From Candidatus Nomurabacteria bacterium (GTDB taxonomy: Bacteria; Patescibacteriota; Minisyncoccia; Phycocordibacterales; PALSA-1337): DNA of 29,028 bases. The stretch covers positions 1 to 29,028 of the forward strand of contig CALQZK010000005.1 in the NCBI GenBank assembly GCA_943349555.1. Reading direction: 5' to 3'. The notes below the pieces were generated by a model that saw only the letters and a list, made by a program, of their open reading frames with translations, was not told where the DNA came from and did not search any database. This document shows, one piece after another, positions 1-7,275 of this stretch; position 1 is the stretch's first letter, and the number at the start of each line of letters is the position of its first letter. The translations under genes and the position numbers were made by a program.

Positions 1-129
1 GTTCAGCTTAATTTCCCCATCATCCTCATAGATGATGTCACCACAACAGGAAGTACACTTAAAGAAGCGAGGGATACTTTGCTACGAGCTGGGTATTCAG
101 ATGTGGCAGCTCTAACTGTGGCGCATTAG
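1..129 (+). CDS. ComF-family phosphoribosyltransferase, C-terminal end (partial)
   Basis: The first 43 codons in frame 1 encode the C-terminal end of a phosphoribosyltransferase and stop at TAG; the start lies outside the window. The visible motif ILIDDVTTTGSTL is the PRPP-binding loop (hydrophobic strand, two acidic residues, then TTGST) of type I phosphoribosyltransferases. The short tail after it, ending in LTVAH, is typical of ComF/GntX proteins, which are linked to DNA uptake and late competence. Assignment to ComF rather than another PRTase rests on this tail only. The gene is convergent with the DoxX gene, 12 bp away. Confidence 0.75.
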   Translation, partial: VQLNFPIILIDDVTTTGSTLKEARDTLLRAGYSDVAALTVAH

Positions 130-141
130 GGTCAAGTAATA

Positions 142-531
142 TCAGGCAATAACCACGCTTTTATTTCTCTTGAGACCTACGACATAAGAGCCAGACCCAG
201 AAGCCATAATAGAAAGAAGTCCTGCAAGTACAGACAGCGGTGTGTTAAATGCCTGGAATCCTCCCGGCATAGTAATCCAGACTGCGACTATCATAATAAT
301 TGCGAGAATAGCTGCCGACTTTTGCGTCCATATCCCAAGAACAAGAAGAATTCCTCCTATAAGCCCAAGATATCCTACGACATAAGCAAGAAAGGCCGGG
401 ATGCCGAGAGTAGCGAAGAAGCCGACTGTACTTGTCATATCGGCAACTTTTGCCCAGCCGGCAAAAATGAAAATCCCTCCAATGATTAGGCGAACAATTA
501 GCAAAATCCAATTTCTTTTTTTATCTGACAT
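142..531 (-). CDS. DoxX-family small integral membrane protein
   Basis: A 129-residue protein starting MSDKKRNW, with four hydrophobic segments: ILLIVRLIIGGIFIFAGWAKV, then FLAYVVGYLGLIGGILLVLGIW, AAILAIIMIVAVWI and LSVLAGLLSIMAS. The RLIIGGIFIFAGWAK start is the classic DoxX/DUF417-type first helix. DoxX proteins are membrane proteins linked to redox or sulfur stress; the exact reaction here is unknown. The frame stays open 45 codons further upstream, but that extension runs over the divergent ung promoter and start, so the ATG at 531 is preferred. A TATAAT on the minus strand (565-560) sits about 28 bp upstream, in a sequence shared with the DUF5670-like gene. Confidence 0.85.
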   Translation of the reverse strand: MSDKKRNWILLIVRLIIGGIFIFAGWAKVADMTSTVGFFATLGIPAFLAYVVGYLGLIGGILLVLGIWTQKSAAILAIIMIVAVWITMPGGFQAFNTPLSVLAGLLSIMASGSGSYVVGLKRNKSVVIA

Positions 532-537
532 AATAAT

Positions 538-570
538 TATATTATTTTTTAATAGATATATTATACACCC
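538..570 (-). promoter_or_regulatory. Promoter-like repeat upstream of doxX (copy A)
   Basis: A 33-bp segment that matches 1958-1990 at 29 of 33 positions. Both copies place a minus-strand TATAAT (here 565-560) 28 bp before the ATG of a small membrane protein gene. The differences are confined to one 6-bp block (554-559). I read it as a shared promoter or regulator site. Confidence 0.5.
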
Positions 571-577
571 TTCATAG

Positions 578-583
578 TATAAT
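578..583 (+). promoter_or_regulatory. Perfect -10 box for ung (near-leaderless)
   Basis: A perfect TATAAT ends 6 bp before the ung ATG at 590, so transcription would begin at or next to the start codon. No Shine-Dalgarno sequence fits in the gap. No good -35 is visible at 17 bp. Confidence 0.5.
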
Positions 584-589
584 TCCCAC

Positions 590-1264
590 ATGACACCGAA
601 ATCCATACGCATAGAATCATCTTGGAAAGAGGCGCTTAAAGATGAGTTTGAAAAGCCATACTTCACGGAGTTGGCAGGTTTCGTTAAGGAGCAATATAAA
701 TCTGCAAAAGTTTTTCCTCCACCGAAAGATATTTTCCGCGCTTTTGACCTTTGTCCTTTCGATAAAGTTAAAGTCGTAATTTTAGGCCAGGATCCATATC
801 ATGGCGAGAGACAGGCGAATGGTCTTTGTTTCGCTGTTCATGAGGCTGTGCCATTACCACCATCTCTTAAAAATATTTTCAAGGAAATAGAGAGCGACTT
901 GGGTGTGAAGCCCAATCGCAACGGTGACCTTTCCCGCTGGGCAAAGCAGGGTGTGTTACTTCTCAATGCTACTTTGACTGTCCGAGCATCCAGTCCTGGT
1001 TCTCATCAAAAGAAAGGCTGGGAGGAATTCACCGATGCGGCGATCAGGAAATTATCAGAAGAACGCGAGCATATTGTTTTTATCCTCTGGGGAAATTATG
1101 CAAAGAACAAAGGAGCGGTGATAGACCGCTCCAAGCATTATGTTCTGGAATCCCCCCACCCTTCCCCATTTTCCGCAGACAGCGGCTTCTTCGGCTCCAA
1201 GCCTTTCAGCAAAGCGAATGAGTATTTGAAGGAGAAGGGGCTGGGAGAAATTGAGTGGAGATGA
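590..1264 (+). CDS. ung: Uracil-DNA glycosylase (family 1, UDG)
   Basis: Excises uracil from DNA to start base excision repair. The 224-residue length fits family 1 UDG. All signature motifs are visible: the water-activating loop VILGQDPYHGERQANGLCFAV near residues 63-82 (catalytic Asp in GQDPYH), the uracil-binding strand GVLLLNATLTV, and the DNA-intercalation loop ESPHPSPFSADSGFFGSKPF with the catalytic His. The order and spacing are canonical, so activity is expected. The start MTPKSIRIESSW follows a perfect TATAAT by 6 bp. The gene is divergent from doxX and convergent with the TrpC-like gene, 8 bp away. Confidence 0.97.
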   Translation: MTPKSIRIESSWKEALKDEFEKPYFTELAGFVKEQYKSAKVFPPPKDIFRAFDLCPFDKVKVVILGQDPYHGERQANGLCFAVHEAVPLPPSLKNIFKEIESDLGVKPNRNGDLSRWAKQGVLLLNATLTVRASSPGSHQKKGWEEFTDAAIRKLSEEREHIVFILWGNYAKNKGAVIDRSKHYVLESPHPSPFSADSGFFGSKPFSKANEYLKEKGLGEIEWR

Positions 1265-1272
1265 GATTATAT

Positions 1273-1812
1273 TTATGCTAGTAATGATCTGCTAAATTCC
1301 TCTAGATTTGTTCCCACAAGAACCGCATCGGCACTCTCTTTGATATCCGAAACAGTCTTTATATTACTCGCCTGACATAACCATCCCTTGAAAATCTCCC
1401 TGGCTTCTTCAAAGGTCTCTTTCTTCAACCCACCATCCGATAAATCCCTGCTGTTCCATACTGCCCTCACACCTCTAGGAATATTTTTTAATTCCTCTAA
1501 TGTTAACGGCTCGATAACACATTTCTCTAGATTGACCTCTGGAAGCCTCCCGACGACAAGTACCCAATCAGCGCCCATACCAAGTGCTTTCTCAACTTCT
1601 TTGTCAGTAACATGAATTCCCTTTGCAAGAATAGGTTTATTCGTCAGAGATTTTGCTTTTTTAATTAGATCAAAAGAGCCATTCCAACGCGGATCAGTAT
1701 GAACAGAAATAATGTCGCCTATTTTATTTGCTATATCAAATAATTCTTCCCAGCTCTTATCCGACTTCCAGCCAAATGGCGAATGAGTCTTTACCTCGGC
1801 AATAATTTCCAT
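1273..1812 (-). CDS. Short indole-3-glycerol-phosphate-synthase-like TIM barrel
   Basis: A 179-residue barrel protein that aligns by eye to IGP synthase (TrpC). It shows IIAEVKTHSP (beta-1, Glu6/Lys8), ISVHTDPRWNGS (beta-2), PILAKGIHV (beta-3 Lys), GADWVLVVG, an Ile-Glu-Pro at beta-5, VWNSRDLSDGG (beta-6 Asn) and ADAVLVGTNL at the end. Family catalytic positions (two Lys, two Glu, Asn, Ser) all have plausible matches. It lacks the N-terminal helical segment of about 45-70 residues that helps close the active site in true IGPS (about 250 residues). No other trp gene is in the window, so its substrate is uncertain. The next gene upstream on this strand is the DUF5670-like peptide, 2 bp away. 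Confidence 0.7.
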   Translation of the reverse strand: MEIIAEVKTHSPFGWKSDKSWEELFDIANKIGDIISVHTDPRWNGSFDLIKKAKSLTNKPILAKGIHVTDKEVEKALGMGADWVLVVGRLPEVNLEKCVIEPLTLEELKNIPRGVRAVWNSRDLSDGGLKKETFEEAREIFKGWLCQASNIKTVSDIKESADAVLVGTNLEEFSRSLLA

Positions 1813-1814
1813 TT

Positions 1815-1952
1815 TTACTTACCTCGAATGATCCGTATCAGCACAGCAATGATAGCAACTACGATGAGGATGTGAATAAGCCCGCCAGCGATATTGAATA
1901 CGCTGAAACCAAGAACCCAAAGAACCACGAGAACAAGTGCAAGTGTAAACAT
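1815..1952 (-). CDS. 45-residue DUF5670 / lmo0937-like membrane peptide
   Basis: An ATG at 1952 opens a 45-codon frame ending in TAA. The peptide starts MFTLALVLVVLWVLGF, has a central AGGLIHILIVVAIIAVLI, and ends with a basic RIIRGK tail: two hydrophobic helices joined by a Gly-Gly-x-x-His turn. This is the hallmark of the lmo0937/DUF5670 family of tiny envelope proteins, which I recall as often stress-induced; their role is not known. The start is supported by a minus-strand TATAAT at 1985-1980, with the same 28-bp spacing as at doxX. The stop is 2 bp before the TrpC-like ATG, so the two are probably co-transcribed. Confidence 0.8.
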   Translation of the reverse strand: MFTLALVLVVLWVLGFSVFNIAGGLIHILIVVAIIAVLIRIIRGK

Positions 1953-1957
1953 TTTTT

Positions 1958-1990
1958 TATATTATTTTTTAATATGGGTATTATACACCC
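1958..1990 (-). promoter_or_regulatory. Promoter-like repeat upstream of DUF5670-like gene (copy B)
   Basis: This is the second copy of the 33-bp segment at 538-570. It has TATAAT at 1985-1980 on the minus strand. In this copy the -10 is flanked by a TGGGT...ACCCA inverted repeat (about 1975-1991) that copy A lacks, so the two may bind a regulator differently. Confidence 0.5.
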
Positions 1991-2445
1991 ATCTGGCGGC
2001 AGTTTTTACTTAAAGTTCGAACTTGGTTTGCGGAGAATCCGGAACAATGATTGCGCCATCGCTCCGCTCGGCGCTCGGAAAGGGCGGACGGAGGACTGGG
2101 AGTGTGAGGGAAGGACTCCGTCCGCCCTTCCTCTTTTTGTTCATTTTTCTTTTAGGATTTTTTTGAGCTCGGACGGATGCGGAAGCTCGTAGTGTGGGGC
2201 GAGCTGTTTCCGCACCGTCCTCGCGGGGGGTTTGTTTATACAAAAAGAGAATCAAAATTGTAGAGACTCGAAGCGGCCCACTTCCGCTTCTATAGAGTCT
2301 GTGGCGTATTCGTCGTCAGTCCGTACGACTATCGTCGAACCGACTTCCTCCGAACATGAACAATGTTTGGTGAGAAGAAGCGAAAGTCGACCGCTTCTCG
2401 TGAACATCTGTGGCTCATTTCCACCATTTGAGCCACAAGAGTATT
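1991..2445. other. Hairpin-rich gene-free stretch
   Basis: I find no convincing protein gene in this 455-bp stretch; open frames are short and low-complexity in translation. It is GC-richer than its surroundings and holds at least four inverted repeats. These are 2080-2093 with 2116-2129 (14 bp perfect); an imperfect pair around 2166-2189 and 2200-2225; a two-tier stem with AGACTC 2264-2269 / GAGTCT 2295-2300 outside GAAGCGG 2270-2276 / CCGCTTC 2284-2290; and TGTGGCTCA / TGAGCCACA around 2410-2440. It could be an array of terminators, a structured RNA, or the scar of a mobile element. Confidence 0.6.
2080..2140 (+). terminator. Long-stem hairpin with T-rich tail
   Basis: A perfect 14-bp GC-rich stem (2080-2093 with 2116-2129) and a 22-nt loop are followed on the plus strand by CTCTTTTTGTTCATTTTTC. 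This has the form of a rho-independent terminator, though the loop is long. No plus-strand gene lies directly upstream, so it may instead be part of a structured element. Confidence 0.45.
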
Positions 2446-2757
2446 TTAACGCAAGAATTGATATTTAGCATCGCGTGGTGAGCCTACGCGCGTAATTCTT
2501 CCTTGTTGAACTAATTTTACTAAATACCTCGTTGCTGTTGCATCAGAGACATACAAAAGTTTTTGAACATCATCGTTGGTGATGATTTGTTTCTTTTGTG
2601 CCAACTGGATCAGCTTTTCTAACTTTTTCGTCTTATTGAATTGGATTTTAGCTTGAGCTTTGATGAGCAAGCTCTTTATGAAGCCGTGTTCATCTTGTTG
2701 CGCCAAATAGACGAGCTCAAAGGTCAATGGATTGCCGGTGCCCAGTTGAGTCCTCAA
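2446..2757 (-). CDS. Winged-helix DNA-binding fragment, possible remnant
   Basis: The C-terminal 60 residues read as a real winged helix: KKLEKLIQLAQKKQIITNDD, then VQKLLYVSDATATRYLVKLV and a basic wing ending KYQFLR. The N-terminal 40 residues overlap the Fic gene on the other strand and look like antisense noise. There is no in-frame ATG; the only initiators are TTG codons (2757, 2670). The domain resembles the wing found at the end of many Fic proteins, including the neighbour at 2641-3696. It may be the 3' remnant of another Fic-type gene, or a small divergent regulator starting near 2670. I cannot tell which. Confidence 0.4.
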   Translation of the reverse strand: MRTQLGTGNPLTFELVYLAQQDEHGFIKSLLIKAQAKIQFNKTKKLEKLIQLAQKKQIITNDDVQKLLYVSDATATRYLVKLVQQGRITRVGSPRDAKYQFLR

Positions 2758-3696
2758 GTTTTAGGCCGCCTCAAGCGGTCTACTTTGGTTACCTCTACCG
2801 GTGCTTCCACCCGTATCGAGGGGGCAAAACTTTCGGATGAAGATATTGAAAAAATGATGCGCGGAATCGGCATCCAAAAGTTTGCTGATCGTGACAAACA
2901 GGAAGTGCAGGGATACTACGAGCTTTTGGAGAATGTTTTTAATTCGTGGAAGAGTATTGCTTTTTCTGAGAGCTCTATCAAGCACCTGCATCGGGAGCTT
3001 TTGAAATATGTTGAAAAAGACGAGCGGCATCGTGGTGACTGGAAAAAAGAAGAAAACAAAGTGCATATGGTCAACGAGGCTGGCGAATCAGTCGCCGTGC
3101 TTTTTGATACCACACCGGCATGGCTGACGCCTAAAGAAATACAGGAAGCGGTTGAGTGGACACAAAAAGCTCTGGCAGAAAAAAAGTATCACCCGCTGAT
3201 TGTAGTTGGCAACTTTCTCGTTGAATTCCTCAATATCCATCCTTTCCAAGATGGCAATGGCCGTTTGTCTCGCATACTGACAAATTTTCTCTTACTCAAA
3301 GAGGGTTATCTATACGCGCCCTATGTATCACACGAGAAGTTGGTCGAGGACAACAAGCCAGACTACTATGTTGCTCTGCGTCGAAGTCAAAAAACGTTCA
3401 AAACCGAACTTGAAGATGTTATGCCGTGGCTTGATTTCTTTTTCGGTTTGCTTTTGAAGCAAGCTCAAGTTGCCGTCGATCTCCTTTCCAAAGAGAATGT
3501 TGAAAAAATTCTGTCCCCCAAACAACTGGCGGTCTGGAACTATTTACAGACTGTTGAATCGGCAACGCCAGGAGAAATTTCAAAAGCCGCTAATGTAGCG
3601 AGGCGCACAGTCAATCAAGCAGTCGACAATCTCCTCCGGCTCAAAAAGGTGGAGCGTATTGGACTTGGTCGAACAACGAGGTATAAAAAGTTATAA
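2641..3696 (+). CDS. Fic-domain protein (class II, self-inhibited) with C-terminal winged helix
   Basis: Fic proteins transfer AMP (or another nucleotide) to hydroxyl groups of target proteins. The catalytic motif HPFQDGNGR at residues 200-208 is complete (HPFx[D/E]GNGR), so the enzyme should be active. STRIEG at 56-61 fits the inhibitory motif [S/T]xxxE[G/N]; lying N-terminal to the Fic core it marks class II. Residues 290-351 form a winged helix (LSPKQLAVWNYLQ...TPGEISKAANVARRTVNQAV), suggesting DNA binding or autoregulation. The start is a TTG at 2641; no ATG exists between the upstream in-frame stop and the conserved region, and no Shine-Dalgarno is visible. It stands 108 bp before the four-gene operon on the same strand. 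Its targets are unknown. Confidence 0.9.
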   Translation: MDFSLSFDEQALYEAVFILLRQIDELKGQWIAGAQLSPQVLGRLKRSTLVTSTGASTRIEGAKLSDEDIEKMMRGIGIQKFADRDKQEVQGYYELLENVFNSWKSIAFSESSIKHLHRELLKYVEKDERHRGDWKKEENKVHMVNEAGESVAVLFDTTPAWLTPKEIQEAVEWTQKALAEKKYHPLIVVGNFLVEFLNIHPFQDGNGRLSRILTNFLLLKEGYLYAPYVSHEKLVEDNKPDYYVALRRSQKTFKTELEDVMPWLDFFFGLLLKQAQVAVDLLSKENVEKILSPKQLAVWNYLQTVESATPGEISKAANVARRTVNQAVDNLLRLKKVERIGLGRTTRYKKL

Positions 3697-3716
3697 CAAA
3701 TCCAATGTCGGCAAAA

Positions 3717-3750
3717 TTGCAAAAATGTCGGGGGGGGGGTAAACTATAAG
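3717..3750 (+). promoter_or_regulatory. Candidate promoter with G10 tract in the spacer
   Basis: TTGCAA at 3717-3722 and TATAAG at 3745-3750 are separated by 22 bp, which include ten consecutive G at 3730-3739. A loss of five G would give the optimal 17-bp spacing. This is the design of phase-variable promoters such as Neisseria porA. It lies 54 bp upstream of the first operon gene. The promoter assignment is by eye. Confidence 0.4.
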
Positions 3751-3804
3751 CAAAGTCAATTAATAATTAATTTTCGTCTTTTGTTTAGGTGTAATGAATA
3801 AAAG

Positions 3805-4836
3805 ATGACCAAAAACATTATGCAAGAAAAATTTGAGAGGTCACGAGAGGCAGCTAAAATAACCCTTGACAAGGTATCGTCATGGGAGGATTTAAACGCC
3901 GCAACGCTTGAGGAAGCGGACGAGAAATTCAAAGAAGCCACAAAAGAGCATTGGAAAGAATTTGCGGTCTCTGGCGTGCTTCAGTTTGACCCGAAAGAAG
4001 GCAAGCAGGTCTTACGTCCGTTTACTGATTTAGACGGACGAGCCGCTGTTGGCATACTTAAAGAAGCTGGGATAGACACGAGCAAACTTACATATATAAG
4101 ACCCGGCGAGTATTTACAGGGTGCGATCAATCTCGATACCGGTGATAAATTTGGAGTTGTGTATGAGGAGCCCACTTATACGGCATATTTTGATCATCAC
4201 GCTCCGGGAACAAAAGAAGTCACTTCAACAGCCGAGATTGTCTATAACACCATGATGGAGTTGGGAATGATGGAAAAATCTGAAGCAATGGATAAGCTCG
4301 TTAAATTCGTTACCGACATCGATAATCGTCGCTTGCCAGCCGAAGAATTTTTGCGAAGCGGCAAAACCATCCTCGGTCTTCAGAGGGCTCTTGATTTCGA
4401 AAAAATCCTCACCTATTTCAAAGATCACGAATCACCGACCGAAGAATTGACACCGGAAGAATTTCAGAAATACGGCCTGAAAGAAGAAGCTGAAAAACAG
4501 CAAAAGACTGTAGACGAATCAATGGCAACGCTTGAGCGTATGGCACAGGAAGGAAAAGTGATAGACACTGCCTACGGTCAGATAGTAGTGAACGCGAATA
4601 ATGAGTTAAAAGTCGGATCATCGGCCGCGTATGTAAAATACGACGGCATTATCAATTTCACGCCAGGAAAAAGTTTTGCGGTTACGCTCAAGGAAAAAGA
4701 TATTACGGAAGAAGAAGTAAAAAGTCGTTTGGGCGATAAATTTCAAGGCAAAATCATTCGCGGCAAGATGTGGATTTACAATGACAAGGAGCCTCTAAAA
4801 GTCGAGTTGGAGGATATAATTAATGCCCTCAAATAA
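3805..4836 (+). CDS. DHH-like phosphoesterase, first gene of the four-gene operon
   Basis: A 343-residue protein with the layout of DHH phosphoesterases (RecJ, NrnA, PPX1, cyclic-dinucleotide hydrolases). FTDLDGRAAVGILKEAGI at 73-90 matches motif I, with the first His of HxDxDG replaced. TAYFDHHAPG at 126-135 carries the name-giving DHH, followed by STAEIVYNTMMELG; FVTDIDNRRLP around 168-178 matches the motif IV Asp. The C-terminal part, with GSSAAYVKYDGIINF and a GKIIRGKMWI strand, could be the DHHA1-like substrate domain. This suggests a metal-dependent phosphoesterase acting on a small nucleotide or short RNA. The replaced His leaves activity uncertain. The first 50 residues are helical and family-specific. 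The stop is 2 bp before the next ATG. Confidence 0.65.
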   Translation: MTKNIMQEKFERSREAAKITLDKVSSWEDLNAATLEEADEKFKEATKEHWKEFAVSGVLQFDPKEGKQVLRPFTDLDGRAAVGILKEAGIDTSKLTYIRPGEYLQGAINLDTGDKFGVVYEEPTYTAYFDHHAPGTKEVTSTAEIVYNTMMELGMMEKSEAMDKLVKFVTDIDNRRLPAEEFLRSGKTILGLQRALDFEKILTYFKDHESPTEELTPEEFQKYGLKEEAEKQQKTVDESMATLERMAQEGKVIDTAYGQIVVNANNELKVGSSAAYVKYDGIINFTPGKSFAVTLKEKDITEEEVKSRLGDKFQGKIIRGKMWIYNDKEPLKVELEDIINALK

Positions 4837-4838
4837 TT

Positions 4839-7274
4839 ATGTCTGAAAAATTACGTCCAAATTTTGAAAATCCTCCAGCCGTTGCTAAAGCTGAGACTGG
4901 TTCGGAAGTACAGGGATATCAGGAAACAATACGCGAATTGCAAGATCGTTTGGAGAAACTCCGGACAGAAGCGGAAATTCGTGTAGAATCCCTGAGCGAT
5001 CAAGCGGCAAGACTGCAAGAGGCAGGCATTGAATCTCGCGAGCGAGAAACAAATCATGAGTCGTTGAAACCTCGTAAAAAAGTCATCTCCTTTGTTGGGT
5101 TGCCTGGCGCTGGCAAGACAACTCAAATCGGCGAGATCCAAAATGCGACCGGGGCAGAAACTTTTCACCTCGCCAAAATAGCTGGCGTTTTACATCTTGA
5201 GCGAACGGAAAATAAAGAGGAAGTGCAACAACTATTTGATCAGAAAAAAAGAAAAGGCGAACTGCTCGATGGTCTTGATGAACTCTATTTAAGTGAGGTT
5301 ACCAAAGATAGCGGCTCTTATGCGATTTTAGATGGATTTCCTCGTTCCGTTCAACAAGCGGAAAAATTATTTGAGACCGCTGATCGCGAACAATGGGATG
5401 TGCAGGTTATACATCTTACGTTCCCGGAAGGAAAGGAAGTCGAAGAATCATTTAAACGACAAACGGAGCGAGCGAAGAAGACGAAGAGTCAGGATGATCA
5501 ATTGAGATTTTTCGGAAAAATCACCCGTGCAATCAGTCAAGACATGTCCGCCATTCAAGCGGTTAGGAGGATTGGCAGTAAAATCTCCGAGCTTGACTGC
5601 ACAAAATCCCCGGAAGAAATCACCGCAGAAATTCGCAAAGAGCTTGGTTTGGATTTTGAGTCATTGCCTTGGGAACGAGAAGTGCTGGAAGTCGGAGAAA
5701 CAGTCAGTCAACAAACCGGCGTCGAGTTATATTTTGGAGCCGGTACGCTCTATCGACCTTTTTGGAATGGTAAATTTGGACCTCATCAGGAGTCAACAGA
5801 CAAAGATGTTTTCGTATATGACCAAAAAGATATAGCTAAAGTAAGAGAGGCTTTGGAAGCGGAAGCACCGCATATACGCTGGGCAGTGCATAGTCGAGTC
5901 GAAGAAAGTGAGAAACATTTTGGTAAAAAACCGGAATCTCTTGAAGATGGAATTTTAAACGCTCCAATCAATTTCCGCCGTGGTGGCGTTAGAATGCAGG
6001 ATGGCAAACTCGAAGTATTATTAGCTCCAAAAATCGAAGCTGACCTACGAAATGGAATTATAAGACTTGAAGACGATATTTTACAATCCATTCCAGAAGA
6101 ACAGCGTGACGAATATATATCCGGTGCATTGTCGAGAATTAGAAAATCTATAGAAGAATATCCCGGATTGCGCCTTGAGGGCAGACTGGCGGAGTTGTAT
6201 GCGGCTAAATATGGTGAGCACAAACCAGCATCTATTTTGACTACATGGGAAGAAATGCAGGAAGAGGTGTGGGAACAAGAGCATGGCGGAAAATCCGTGT
6301 GGAGAGCGGAACTCTTTACTGACAAGGAGAGGGCGGCAGCCGAAGATATAAGAGATTTTTATCGTACTGCCGACAAAAAAGCATCTCCTCCACCGCGGCC
6401 AAAAAAATCTGCCTTGCCGGGCATACTAGAAGGTGTTCGCCTCGCAAAGGAAAAAGCAGAAAAAGGAGTGGCACTTACTGAAGAAGAACGTCTGACTTTG
6501 GCGGAAAAAATACAACCCCCAGAAGGATTTCGTAGCTGGCTTGAATACGCAACGCTGGAGGCAAACGATGCAACCTTTAGGGAATGGTTTCTGAATCAAG
6601 TCAGGAGTAGAAACCCTATTGGAGGTCGTGATGCTGAATTACGCGACATTCTTGAATTTGCAAAAAATGAAGAGAATAAAAAAATAACTGATGATGACGC
6701 AGAGCAAAAAGTAACCCACATGGGTTTTCGTTTGCATAAACACCTTGAAGAAACTGCCCTACAACTTGAAACCGACCATCTTGCAGAATTTCTGGAAAAA
6801 AATGGGCTAAATCCAGAAGAAGCTAAACATTTCCGCCAGCAAATGAGAATGGCAATGATTTGTCATGATCTTGGAAAGCTATTGAACGTAAACACGCCCG
6901 GCTCGCATGAAGGCATTGGGGCTAAAATGTGGTTGAAGTTAAAACCAAGTTGGGTAAGTGAAGATGATACCAAAATTATTTCCTGGATGATTCGAAGCCA
7001 CGATCTTTTTGGAAGACTTGCTCGAGGTATTACAGAAAAAGAAGGCGTGAAGCTTACTGATCCTGATTTTGACGTTACTGCAATGACCACGTACAAAGGC
7101 GCACTCGATCCTGAAGCAGTGAGAAGCGAGCTTGAGAAATCCGGCTTGCCTCCACGTGTGGCCTTGGCCATTCATACGGCCATTTGGAAAGCTGACGTGA
7201 GCTCCGTTTCCTCTCTGCGATGGATATTGCCTGTAGCAGAGAAATTGGAAGCGATGATCGCCTCTAAAGAATGA
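4839..7274 (+). CDS. NMP kinase + CCA/poly(A)-polymerase-like nucleotidyltransferase + HD fusion
   Basis: An 811-residue multidomain protein. Residues 25-70 are a likely coiled coil. Residues 81-270 look like adenylate kinase: P-loop GLPGAGKTT at 87-95 and the NMP-binding motif ILDGFPRS at 163-170. Residues 275-450 resemble the class II CCA-adding/poly(A)-polymerase head: FGAGT 299-303, STDKDVFVY with the DxD pair at 321/323, then LNAPINF and a DLRNGIIRL stretch matching the CCA 'TINALAY...DLxxxIIR' region. After a linker rich in Lys/Pro (512-560), residues 625-800 are an HD domain: MICHDLGK with His676-Asp677, His690, His721 and Asp786. This combination implies nucleotide phosphorylation, transfer and hydrolysis on one chain. 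Domain calls are by eye; the nucleotidyltransferase is the least certain. Confidence 0.75.
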   Translation: MSEKLRPNFENPPAVAKAETGSEVQGYQETIRELQDRLEKLRTEAEIRVESLSDQAARLQEAGIESRERETNHESLKPRKKVISFVGLPGAGKTTQIGEIQNATGAETFHLAKIAGVLHLERTENKEEVQQLFDQKKRKGELLDGLDELYLSEVTKDSGSYAILDGFPRSVQQAEKLFETADREQWDVQVIHLTFPEGKEVEESFKRQTERAKKTKSQDDQLRFFGKITRAISQDMSAIQAVRRIGSKISELDCTKSPEEITAEIRKELGLDFESLPWEREVLEVGETVSQQTGVELYFGAGTLYRPFWNGKFGPHQESTDKDVFVYDQKDIAKVREALEAEAPHIRWAVHSRVEESEKHFGKKPESLEDGILNAPINFRRGGVRMQDGKLEVLLAPKIEADLRNGIIRLEDDILQSIPEEQRDEYISGALSRIRKSIEEYPGLRLEGRLAELYAAKYGEHKPASILTTWEEMQEEVWEQEHGGKSVWRAELFTDKERAAAEDIRDFYRTADKKASPPPRPKKSALPGILEGVRLAKEKAEKGVALTEEERLTLAEKIQPPEGFRSWLEYATLEANDATFREWFLNQVRSRNPIGGRDAELRDILEFAKNEENKKITDDDAEQKVTHMGFRLHKHLEETALQLETDHLAEFLEKNGLNPEEAKHFRQQMRMAMICHDLGKLLNVNTPGSHEGIGAKMWLKLKPSWVSEDDTKIISWMIRSHDLFGRLARGITEKEGVKLTDPDFDVTAMTTYKGALDPEAVRSELEKSGLPPRVALAIHTAIWKADVSSVSSLRWILPVAEKLEAMIASKE

Positions 7275-7275
7275 T

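Noticed and set aside
1985..2000. TCTGGCGG shared with the recombinase/tRNA-Ser junction as a left att site
   Set aside because: Only 8 bases match, which is expected by chance; flanking bases diverge.
2231..2420. tRNA or tmRNA in the structured stretch
   Set aside because: A GGTTCGA-like word occurs on the minus strand, but no matching T stem, acceptor stem or anticodon arm can be drawn.
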